From Casuarius casuarius (Eukaryota; Chordata; Aves; Casuariiformes; Casuariidae): a stretch of 64,000 nt of DNA. The notes beneath the pieces are model-generated. The model was not told where the DNA came from and did no database searches. It saw only the letters and a program-made list of their open reading frames with translations. Every line of letters starts with the position of its first letter. Position 1 is the stretch's first letter. The position numbers and the translations under genes were made by a program. Shown one piece after another: positions 50,601 to 62,600 of the stretch. Where the stretch lies: NCBI GenBank assembly GCA_003342895.1, contig PTFA01000085.1, positions 2,263,092 through 2,327,091 of the forward strand, written 5' to 3'.

Positions 50601-53600
50601 AGCATAGTTGACATCACTAAAACCAGGATTTTATTGTTTCTATTTAACAACCTCAAGACAGTGGGTTAAAAACTGTGTACCTTAAAGGCATAAGTGAACT
50701 TAGGAGTCTAGTTTTTGGATTTTGGTTTTGATTTTTTAGGAAAATTTCTTTTCCTAAAAAAAAAGTTGAAAGTAAATGTAAGTGTTGCAACTTGCTTCCT
50801 AGCTTCCCTGAAACAGTTGGTGACTTTATATGTAGTTCTAAGTAAATATAACTTTTTTCTTTTCACTCCGGGAAAAATTCTCCAAAGCAAAACAAAGCTA
50901 TAGAAGTGAAAATTGCAGAACTGATCATGCATGTGGTATTTTAAGGTAAATGAAGACACGGTCTTCTCCCTTGATAGGAAACCTCAGTGCTGTTTATAAT
51001 TGGCAAAGCATCCTGACAAATAGCACTATATTTATAGTGGCAGAATCCCTTTAAGAATACCCTGGCTCAGCTTGCAGAGTCGCCAGCTGACCAAAGTTGT
51101 GGCTGATAGGAAGCTCCAATGTGAAATGCTCAGAGCTGCTGTCAGGCCAGAGATGAGCTTGGCTCTCAGATCTGCTGAGAAGAGAAGATACTGTCTCGTG
51201 CATCAGAGTCCTCTGAGAGGAGGCAGTGGCAATTTTGGCCGAAGTAGAAGAATTTAAGCTGGGATCTTCCAAGTGAAAGGTTCTGCCTATAACTTTTGAT
51301 TCCCTTTTAGTCTGCAGTGGAATTAGCTGGATAAATACATGAGGAAGAGATAAAAATGTACAGGAGAAAGTATAGAGAAATATAAAGAATACAGTCATAG
51401 CTAATGTGGATGCTTACAGTGCTCTGCACTGCAGTCTCAACAGGCTTCCTATGCTTGAGGACTTCTCTTTGGAGCTAGGATGAATGCATTCCTACCTTCC
51501 TCAGTGAGGATGGGAGATGAAAGTTACTCAGCCTATTTGTGGTACAAATGGCCTGAATTAATTCTCTAACTCATAGTGTACTTGAAATTTGAACCTGTTT
51601 CTGGCTGTGAGAGAGGCAGACACTGCTAACCTTCATCAGAAGAGAACCAGAACGTGGAAATTAAGCACCAAGAATTTGTTGTGCTTGAAATACTGGTATG
51701 GGCACTTCTGACTGTAAGAAGAGGGGAGGGTATGGAGTACTTCAAAGACTGAGGATGGTAAAAGTGTACTCTGCTATCATGTACAGGCTACAGACATTTT
51801 CCCCTATGTGGTATCATTTTGAATATAACATAGAGTTGGCTTTGGAACTCCTCTTTTTTTCCTAAAGTGAGCAAAACATATCAATCAAATTATCACTTAT
51901 ACCTCTGTTTGTTTATAAATATTTTGACTTATTGCAAAAATACAACATATAATAGAGAATGACACTTAGTGCCTTAATTATCTCAAAGTAATCAAAGGCC
52001 CCAACTGGTTTCCTCTGAAGAGGCTTATGAAGTTTGCCTTAGAGAAAAATTAGCCATCTTAATTTTTTATGGGTTTTATGAAATGATAAATCAGGCCATA
52101 CTTTTCTTTTCTTTTCTTTTTCTTTTTTTGGCTGGTGGGAGTTGGTGTGAATGTGTTGACTTCAGTGATAAACTTGCCTTAGTGTTTGGGGGAATGCTTA
52201 AATCTGTCTTCTTAAATCCTATTATCTTTGAAATGTAAAGCTATGTGTCTACTACATAGTGAAATACAAACATTTCCTGAAATATTCTGGGTATGCTAAG
52301 TCTGTTCAGAGCATTTTTTGAGCCTTTACATTGTGTCTGTTATTTTATATTTGTTGTTGTTGTTGTTGTTGTTGGAATTCAACAGTCTTGGTAAAAATTT
52401 CAGTGTTTTGCAATTGTTAAAATGACTGTTGTTTCCAAAGCTACCCACTTGCTACTGGCTGAGGCTCTCCAGGCTAGTCTTTGCACTCGCTCACTGCAGA
52501 GCTTGGGTTAGCACAAGTTGCTTATTGTGTGCATTTGTTTTGCAGTTTCCCTTTCTCCCCAAAGACTGGGAATGAAGGCTGCAGCAGTTTGGGACATTCT
52601 GTCCTTACAGAAGTAGGAAAAAGAAGACAGTTATTTTTCAGATTTCTACAATGTATGTTTACATTATGTAACACAGTTCGCTGTATCTCGCTGTATCTCA
52701 TGTACCAGAAGTGTAGCAATGCTAAGGGCAGGCTTTCCCAGTGCCGGTTAGCCTCACAGTGGGTTTCATAGATACGCTCTGTCATCTTCAGAGATGTCAC
52801 AAGTCCTTCCTCTGTTGCTGAAAAGCAAAGTTTCTTGGCCTGGGATACAGCCCTCTGGGGTTTAGGGCTGGGCAGACTGCTGGCTCTGTCCCACTCAGCA
52901 GTTACCATAATGAAACTCTGGGGAAAGTCACTTTTGGAGGCCTCTCGTTGCAAGCTGGAAGCTGTGTACAGACAGGCAGGGTGGGTTGAGAACCTGAGCT
53001 GGAAGGTGCTCAGTAAAAGGTACAAAGTCGTGACTACTCATCAAGTGCAACATCTTCAGCTCCTTATCATATGTTAAACAGTAAGATGTGTTATGCTGTT
53101 TCTCTGCACCTGGGAAATAGCCCATCTGTTATTAGATTACTGTCCTTTTCAGCATTGCAAGTTAAAATAGCTTTTTAAATCAATGGCCTTCTGCAGAGTG
53201 CACAGAAGTGNGACATGCATGACCCTGATGTAGTTTAGCTCTGTGAGCTGCACCGAAGCCACTGAGAGCTCTGTGAATTGCACAGAGCAATATCAGCCTG
53301 GCCTTCTTTAATGTACGTAGTCCATAAGCTTTTCCTGAGAATCAGCTGTATTGCACTCTGCAGGTAGAGTGGTTAATTAAATGAAGGCAGGAGATACAGC
53401 AGTCTAAGAAGATATGCTGCCTTTGTTGCTGGAGCCCAGGAGACAGTGAAATGCAGGGATTTAAATGCAGAGCTGGAGAATGTCGTTAAACTGTGAAGTC
53501 ATGTCTTGTGGTTTAAGTCATATATTCAGTCTGCTCAGGACTGTTACTATTTTTTGATCAGTAAAAATATAGAGAAATGAAGATCTAAATTATCATTAGA

Positions 53601-56600
53601 ACTCAATGAGAAAAATGTGCTTAAGCAGCAAGGACAACAGTCACATACCTATTTAAATAATTACTGTCTAGGTTATGTTCAATAATTCCAAAGAAGACAC
53701 TTAAGAGAAGCTTTGTGGTAGGATTATGTTCCTCTTATGGGAAACTTTAGAAAGATTGAGAAATGTTTCCATGTGGATTGAAACAATCCCTGGCCACAAA
53801 ATGACTCCTGGAACTGTCTCTGGGTTTTATCCCAAAGGTGGGGATTTGCTTCAGCTCAGGGCCAAATGCTGCTGATGCTCCACATGGCTCAGCTTGGGAG
53901 TTCTGGTGCAGCTAATTCGAGAAAGAGACTTGCAAACTTTTGGACACAAGTCTAGATCATCTGTGATTTTAGAGAGATGTTTTATCTGGGGTTTATTTTG
54001 GCCAATCTCTAATTTTCACTTCTCTGCTTTATAGCTTTATATTTACGAAATGGGCAAGAAAAGCTACTTGCAGTATGCCTGTGGGGAGAGCTGTTCCCGC
54101 AGTGGCTGTTGTGTGACATTTCCCAATATAGACACCTCTTGTTTTTTCTTTTCTTTCAGTTAAACAGTAGAGAAACTACCAGACAAAGTCAAAATGGTAC
54201 ACTGAAGTGTTTTATGAAGTTGAAAGTTTACTGCTTGGCCAGTCTTTTTTTTGCAGTCTCTTTTTCTTTTTTTTTTTTTTTTTAAAAAAAAAACCCTTCT
54301 GGTAACAGTCTCAAAACACATAGTGGTTTGCCTGGGTTCATCTGCCTCCACTGTATCCAGCTTCACAACTTCTGCTTAAGGGCATTTCTTTGCAAGACAA
54401 CACAGCAATTGGAGCAATACATCCTAACAAACAAGATGCTCAAATGCCTTGTTGGGGCGTGATAAAGCTCCCCACTGCAGATGCTTTTTTTTTTTGTTTT
54501 CCTTAAAAGCCTGTATGTATTTTAAATATTGTCATTGTATAACACTGCATAATTAAGTTTTTAAATGAGGTCTTCCTCATAAGATGGCTAACTTTTTCCA
54601 CCCCAAACAGTGGATCATAAAATCCAGTGTTATAAGTTATTTTTACTTGTCAGATGGAAGCTCCTCAAGGGCCTCTTCTGATTCTCTGTAATTTCCCGCA
54701 AAACAGTCTCCCTGCAATGCGAGCTTGTGGTTCCTTTTAAATGTGTGTTCTGCGTAAGAAGAATCTTGCTCAAACTAAGCCTGGCATCACAGTGACTGAA
54801 CTCTTTCCTGACTCAAGATGCTATTTTATCTGTTATCAAGTGAAACCCCAGTAGCTTAAAAGCCAGTGACTTTCTCTGGCAGATCACTCTCCAGTTACTG
54901 AAAAGAGAGCTTGAAGCAGCTGTGTTCCTAAGTTAGGCACCTTCCTGTATAAGCTGTAGCTTTATGAGATGAATGCAGGCGTTGAGCCTGCCTCAGAGCT
55001 TCAGCAAGTCAATGGAAAGACTCCTGTTGATCCTAGTGTCCTTGGGGGATCTTATGTCTTGCCAGATTTGCCACTGGTAGCCTACATGGCAAAATCCTGC
55101 CCTTTCTTTAGATCTTTTAGATATATGTTACATATCTTATGTAGCCTCTTCTGGGACCAGTCCTGGCTGTGTCGGCAGGACTCTTGTCACTCGCTTACCA
55201 TGAACAGCGTATTGGAGCAGAGGTGTTTTGCTGAAATGTAGGTGGCATACACAGCCATTACAAGCAGCTGGAGAGTCTCATTAAAGCATCGCAAACTGAA
55301 ATTACAGCAAATGTAACTGGTGAAATGAGGCTAGCTCAAGCTGTTATACTGACTGAAAGACTTCAGCTGTGGAGAACAGGTTAGTGTTTGGAATGACAGG
55401 AAGCTGTTGTTCTGCTGGGCATGACAAGGGCAAGCATGGTCCTCCTTCTCCTGTCTCCTTCCCTTTGACCAAAACACAAGGGATGCATGGCGTTGGCTTG
55501 CCTGATACCCCTTGTGAAACAGCTTTTTGTATACTCTCTGTATACCTTACTCTCATAGAGTTGCCCACGCAACAGTGCAGTAAGAGAAGAAAAGGCAACA
55601 AAGTGAACGGCAGGAAAGGGACTGCTGTGTTTCTGCAGCAGTGAAGAGCAGCGCGACTGCCACCTCAGTATTCCAGGTCTACACAAACCATGGTGCGCTG
55701 TTCCTTTATAGGAAGTGCTCACCCAACTTACCTTCATGGAAGGAGATAAAAACCAGTCGTTCATCAAACTTCTGAACGTGGCGGAAGTTATCAACCATTT
55801 CCAGGGGTTCTGGGTCGTCACTCTCTGTGCAATACATGGCTGTTTCCAGCGCCCGTAACTACAAAGGGAAGCACCCGTTCAGCTCCCAGACACAGGAAAA
55901 GCAATGTGGGTGTACGATCCCAGGAATCACACTCCTGGAGGGTGTGTGTTTGAAATCACAGAGCAAGTCAAAGGGAAGAGGATACATTATGTACTACTTA
56001 AAAATTTTGCATGGCCTGTGAGCCCAAATACAGCATAATATGTAGACAGTGTGACATCTCCAAACCCGTACCTGTATTTTCTTTACATTCTGGTAAAATT
56101 AACCCTCTGTAGTAATCGGCTTCTAGGGAAATCAGATGGGGAGAGAAAACATGGTGGGCCTGTGCTGCATGTTTTCCCTAACACAGTCTAAATCCCAAGC
56201 AGAACTAGAAGCTACTTTATGAAAGGACTTGCTCTTTTGGTAAAGACATGATCTGGCAAAGTGGACAAGGTTAAAAAGGGACTTTCATAACAGGGAGCAC
56301 ATATTAATTTGGTCAGAGATTTTGATGTTTTTTTCCCCTCGTGTTTATAACTAGGTGAATCAGAAGACAGTGTTTGGGAGTTTATAGCCTATATAATTCA
56401 TCAGTGGCCACCTGAGAATAAAAAAAATTAATTGAGCACAGAAACAAGTGTTGGAGAAAAGCCAGGGGATTTGGGCTTGACATTAACCTATCACAAGCTT
56501 TTAGAAACTAACATCTACCCGAGCTATCATCCCTAAGTCAGTCAGGATCCAAGTAGCACTTAAAGGCTTGATGGATAGTGTTCAGCCATGAAACTTGAAC

Positions 56601-59600
56601 GAAAATGATCCAATAGTGACTCATGGAAAGACTCAAAGCAGTGAGCAAGTACATAGTGAAAACAGAAAAGAATCTCACTTTGCTGAGATTTTTTTCAAGC
56701 TGATACAATACTGATATGTATTGGAACATAAGAGAAATCCAGGAAATTAGAGTATGTATTTACTCTTCCTTAGTCAACACCAATAAGGAAAACACATGGC
56801 ATATTTAAACTTGCCTGTTCTTGTGAAATTTTAACAGGGTGTCGGAAAACTGTCCAGAGAACGCTAGGGTAGCAAGGAGGAGTTGTCAAGGATCCTTCGT
56901 AGCGATAATACTCATCCAGTCTGTCGGGAAGCAGTTCTTGGATGTTGAAACCAGGAACTTGGGCCATCTGATCTAAAATAGAGGATTTGTGTTAAATGCT
57001 GTATCATTATTACACAGATGGTGTAGTTTAGTCCCGATGAAGTGAATTTGTTTTTCAGTAAGTATGATGTTTTCGGTCATATCACTAAGAAAATAAACTA
57101 CATTTTAACAAAGGTTATCCCAGTAGAATAAGGAAATAGATCTTTTTATGTACAAATCTCTTCCTAGATACCAAATCAGAGTTCTGTAACATAAACTGTG
57201 GCCACGTCAATCAAACAACACCATATGCAAGAAAGAAGGGCCAGTCAGAAACACATGGTGTTACGTGTTTGTCTCACGCTAGCAGTGCACTCTTCACAGA
57301 AATGCACTGAATCTTAAGTCTTCTAGAGTTTATGACAGAGGTTTGCCTGTGACTTCTGGACCGTTTCTTCAATCCTTCTCTGGCTGATACCAGATACTCT
57401 TAGCCACTCTCAGTCCATAGCTGGTTTATAGCCACTCACCCTTGTATTTCACATTCCGGAAGTGCCTGAAGATCTTTTCATATGTTGGGTTGAAAGGTCC
57501 GATCTGTAATGAGCAGACCATCAACAGCTGTGCAAATCACCACAGACCGAATACAAATCTTTGCTTCTGCATGCAGCAGGTAACAGCATTTGATGAACAA
57601 CTCTACCATAAGGGAAACGTTTCCACTGTCCAGACACTAATGTACTAGTATGGCCTAATTCCTCTTTTTACCTGAAACATTAACACTGTTCCCAGAATCC
57701 CAACAATGTTCTTGCTGCTCTGTGGATATTAGAGCTGCTTAACATGTTATTCTAGCACATTGTCATAATGAAGCCTTAACAACGACAGCATAGACCTCTC
57801 ACGTGTGCTTGAAAGACCTGGCTGCCTTTGCACGTTCAGCACACTGTGCGCCTGAAGAAAACCCCTTTCCTGTAGGAGCCCTGTAGACCCGCGTTCTCTG
57901 CTGACAGGCTTCTCAGGTCATCCCTGGTCTCTAGTCAAAGCCACAGTTTTCCACCCACAAACATTTTTTAGTCTGCTGCTCCTCTCAGTTCCAGCAGATA
58001 AAGAATGACGCTATTGGGCACCACAGGGCCTCTGGCAAGGACTATAACCCAGCTCTCTAGCAAGACTGTGTTTTGCAACTTCTCCCAGCAGCTTTGGGGT
58101 TTAGTAATCAATGCGTTTTTATATGAATTTTCTGGAGTTGGTGTTTAGCAACTCCTCTGACAACCGAGCATAGTAAAACAGTGACCTTAAATCAACTTTA
58201 AAAGCCACCAGCTGTCTGAAAGTTTTTCAGAGAGCTAATCTCCAGGCTTAACAACATTCTCTTACTTGATTTTAAACACTAACAGTTGCGGGGGGGAAGC
58301 AGCCTAGAATCCTGATATTCTTCCCTAGAGTAATATGCAATACTCTGAAACTTTTCATAGTTCTGACTTCCAAATGAACTGAAATTTGGCACAAAATTGC
58401 TGTCAGAGCCTTAGAGATGGGCCAGGAGGTGGGCTTGGATGTTATCCATTCGCGGTGGAGCTGGGTCAGCAAGCTTGGATGCTTGTCCCCGCATGGGACC
58501 TGGGCCTGGCTGTGCAGTTCACAGCCAACGCCGATAAAGCCCCTGTCTCGGTGTGTGGGGCTGCACGAGGCACAGCTGCTTTCTTGCATTTGTTCCTTCT
58601 GGTTCTGTTTCAGGAGCTGTTTGATACCAGAATGTTTGTTCTGTGCTCACCCCCTCTGCATTAGAAGCATGAGCTGTATGTGTTAGCTGTGACTGTCACA
58701 TAATGCTCTCCTGCCTGGGTGACTAACTTTGGAGGAGAGCTGAACAAATCTGTCCTCCTTTTAGAAAAAGGACAAAAGAATTATAGGAAAAGGGCACTTT
58801 TTTCTGCATTCCCCCCCCTTACCTGAGAGTTCATTCTTAGGAAAAGTGAGTTTCTGAAAACTGGTCTTAAGTTCCTAAAACTAATTTGTGTCAATCTCCA
58901 AAAAAAATTTTTTTTCCATTTTTTTCTCTCTCCTTTTTTTTGTTGTTGAAACTGCCTGTGTCCTTAAACATTTTTACGTATTCAATGGAAATGTGGAAAT
59001 TGGGTTCTTTCAAGCCTTAGGTAGAAAGTGGAAAATACTCCAGTTTTACGAGTAGCTTTACAGTAAAGCTTATTGAGGAGTTTTACTCTTCAGAAAGAAA
59101 GAAAATTATATAAGCTTGTCAAAGTTGTTTCTTCAGATCAGCTGGTGGATGTGGGGCTTTAGAAGGGAAAATTGGAAACCTGTCCTTCTGTCATTTTAAA
59201 AAATGCACCGAATTTACGTGTTTGTAATTTTATATCACTACTAGAATCTGTGATTCAAAGAATCTGGGAAGTCTGCATCCTGAAGGCTATGGTCACATCC
59301 TAATTGCATATCGTTGCCAGAGCAAGGGTTGTGTCTCTCTGCTGTGTTAAACTGCTTCATTTGCAATAGGCAGTTTTAAATACATGAGTTTGAAATTCAC
59401 TGTCATCTATTATTTGATAAACTCTACCAATCCTCAGTTTGTAAATGAATTTAAAAGTGGATTCAGCATATCTGAAGTTAATTTGCTGAAAAATACGAGG
59501 AAATATTCAGAATTATTCTCTTTCTTTGTTTGTACCCATTTATATATGTGCTGATGGAGTCTGGCCCTTTTTTGTGAAACAGAAAAGGAAGAACACATAT

Positions 59601-62600
59601 TCAGCAAAATCCCTTTAGTTAATCTAGGTAATTTTATACTTTAAAGATCTCTGATGCCTTACTTAATGATCAAAAGTGTATTAAAAAATAAAGAAGTCCT
59701 ACATCCTACCTCAAGAAGAATAGCCAGAACCGCCAGCCCATCCGCTTTGTCCATTGCTGCTGTTATATCCGGATATTTCTCGGAGTTGTAATGTACAATA
59801 TGCAGCTACAAAGAAGGAGATACGATATTATGGTAACACTTCTGTTTCACTGACTGAGAAAGACCAGTGCAGCCATCTCAGGCCAGGACAATACCATGGT
59901 TTTTTTATGGTTTCTGGGCAGTAATGGCAAAATATCTTCTAGAGAAAAGCAACATGTGCTGGAAGTCCCTCTGCTAGCCCCTGTATAGCTGAGTTATCCC
60001 TCTTCTCTACGTGATGGAGAAGAAAGAGGATCGCTTTAGCTTCAAGCTATCTTGATTGTATTGCCAGTACTAGTAAATATTTCTGAAATTGTAGCACCTT
60101 GGTATTCTTGGGACTCTCTGATGTTTAGTATGCAAAAACTGGTGTTAAATGTAACGGGAGAAGAAGCAGATTCCTGAAGGGCTCTTATGCAATCAAATGA
60201 TTCTGACTGAATAATTTCTCGTTTAATCATTTGGCATAAGCATCCAATAGGTGCTGCTGTTTCAAATCTATTCCTAAATCCTTAATTTAGGGTTAGAAAA
60301 GATGGAAATGAAAAAGACTTGTCAAATATTTCTTCGCCGGATAGAAGAAAGTGAGTAAAGATAAAGGGAAAACATTTCAAAATGTCATTTAAGCCCAGTG
60401 GAGCCAATGTTGTGCTCTGTTTTGTAGAAAAGAAACAAGGGGTCAGATATCTAGCAATTTGCTTGAAATTGCTCAGTGACCCAGTGTCAGCCCTGGGTTT
60501 AAAACCTGGATTCTAACTCCCTCAAAGTACATGAAAACTCATGAAAGTACATGGGAGCCCATCCTCTTCCCGGTGCACGGTGCAGGTTTTTAGTATATAC
60601 CCAGATTATAAATCCAGTCATATACCAAAGGTAAAGATCCCACTTGGTGGGACTTGCCCAGCCTTCTTTGCATGTTTCCCTGACTGAGCTCGTCTTACCT
60701 CTGCTGCAAAATGCTTCCCACCGATGGTGTGCTCCGAGCCTTCTGACTTGTTTCTGTTGCCCCAGTGTAGGTGAAGTTGAGATGCGGTGTACTCGAACGG
60801 GAGGTTTCTGATGTACATAGTAGGCGACAGATACATTTTCACTGTAAGCAGACCAAACCCAGATGTGAGGAGATGATAGCACAGCTTCCAAGCGCTGGGC
60901 ACACAGAACTACTGTCTAACTATATGACACGTGGAGAAGGGACAGAGCAGAATAAACTATTAGATTCTTAACTCGGAATCCATCTCAGTCTGCAGTCAGA
61001 GATAAACATTTCAGTTGTCTTTAAGCCTTTCTAGGCAATTCAGGAGAGTTTAGAACATTCCCTTTTTCTGTTTTCTTAAACTGAAGGAATTAAGTATGAG
61101 AATTGTTGCTACTGGAATTCTTTCTCTTCCCTGAAGAATGCAAAATTACTTCAGTCTTATTAAAGAGACAGTTATCAGAGTATTGAAGCAGAACTTAGGC
61201 TCATGTGCCTTCTTTGTATTCCCTTATTATGGTAAAAAATGGCTTAATAAGCCAATATGTGGTCTGGTATTTTTAAACACTGTTAAATTGAGTTCTTTTC
61301 CCTTTTAATATTCTCTTAGGAGCATTTGGAATAAACTAATAGCACCCTCCACCAAACCCAGAGTAATGATGTCAAGCAGCAAGGTAATCAGAGGCCTTAA
61401 GAATTAGCATTTCTTCTCTTGACAGAGGGAAGGGGGGACTGTTGTATACAGTACCCTCCTTTCTACTCAGTGCTGCTCTTCAGTGCAGAAGGCAGGCTGG
61501 CTTATTTTTTTTGTATAGAGATTGCAGTAGAGAAGAAACTGAGTCATTCTCTTTTCGCTGTTCAGTCTGGAGAAATTTGGTACTTCATAAAGCAACACTT
61601 TATGCAGAGAACAGATCAATCTCTTAGCAATCTACCTTTACTAGTTTCCAATATGAATATATTTCATTTCTGGAATGTCCCAGGCATGTTTTGCAGGGGA
61701 AACAAGGCCCACAACCTTAATAAAGGAGCAACTGCTGACATATGTATTCTTCAGCTAATATTAAAGAGCTTTTCTTGAGCTCTACTGTTTTCAGTCTAGC
61801 TGAAGTAGATAACTGTAGCTGGCTGTGAAACACAGTAATTGTATATAGGAATGCCTGATAGCACAGTACTAGATATCCTACTGATTTCCTCTCTAGCTGT
61901 GAGAGAGGATAACAGCAGATGGTGTAACGATCACTCCAACAGAACCAATGCTTATTACTCGGAGCAATCAAGCAATCGTGTCTGAGTGAGTTTTCTGGCG
62001 AGAGGGGGCCACACGTTCCCTGCCTCCCGGGAGGGCACTTACCTGAGAAACGAATTCCAGTTTTAGGAAGCCAGATTTTCTGAGAGTGAATCTATTTTTG
62101 TCTTGGCTTTTATCAGGAAGTGATTGAATTTCAGGTGTTAGGGACAAAATCTGAAAATCTTAGTGACCTAGGCTCTGGGAGGAATTTTTTTTTTTCCCGT
62201 GTGACTGTGTCACAGGCTCTCAGTGTTGTACTGTTGTTTCCACCTACTTTCTGGTACCTTTAAAGGCCGCAGTGATGATGCTCCCTGCTCTGCCTAGGGA
62301 TGATTGCAATGGCCTAATGCATTCGACTTTGACAGTACAACCTTTCACTAAGGACTCAGGGAGGCTCTGAGGAAAAGGAGATTCCCAAAGAAAAGGTGTA
62401 CCATACCTTCTATTTCTTTCAGTATTACTAGTCTAAAGCAACCTGGTTTTGGTGGAGAAATTGGTCAAGATGAGGAAAACCAGGAACCATGCCCTAAGAG
62501 GTTGGTCCTTACCTGACGAATGGGCTCATGATGTTGTACAGAGCAGGTTTACCCCACTGAAAGAGTGAGAAAAAAAGAAAAGTTTGCCTGTCAAGCATCT

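Larger units (their letters stand above)
45753..55731 (-). other. CA12: Large CA12 intron (about 10 kb)
   Basis: Separates the CA-domain exon from the transmembrane exon. Contents: a 38-bp tandem duplication (46314-46400), an inverted MIR-like fragment (47868-47980), one copy of a 45-bp dispersed repeat (50164-50208), a pyrimidine tract (52101-52129), a (TTG)8 microsatellite (52351-52374) and a T/A-run hairpin (54261-54293). No exon matching the human 11-residue juxtamembrane segment was recognised. Confidence 0.7.

Noticed and set aside
60499..60891. 130-codon minus-strand frame over the CA12 zinc-ligand exon
   Set aside because: It is the out-of-frame shadow of the real CA12 exon, which reads LHLHWGN in another register.
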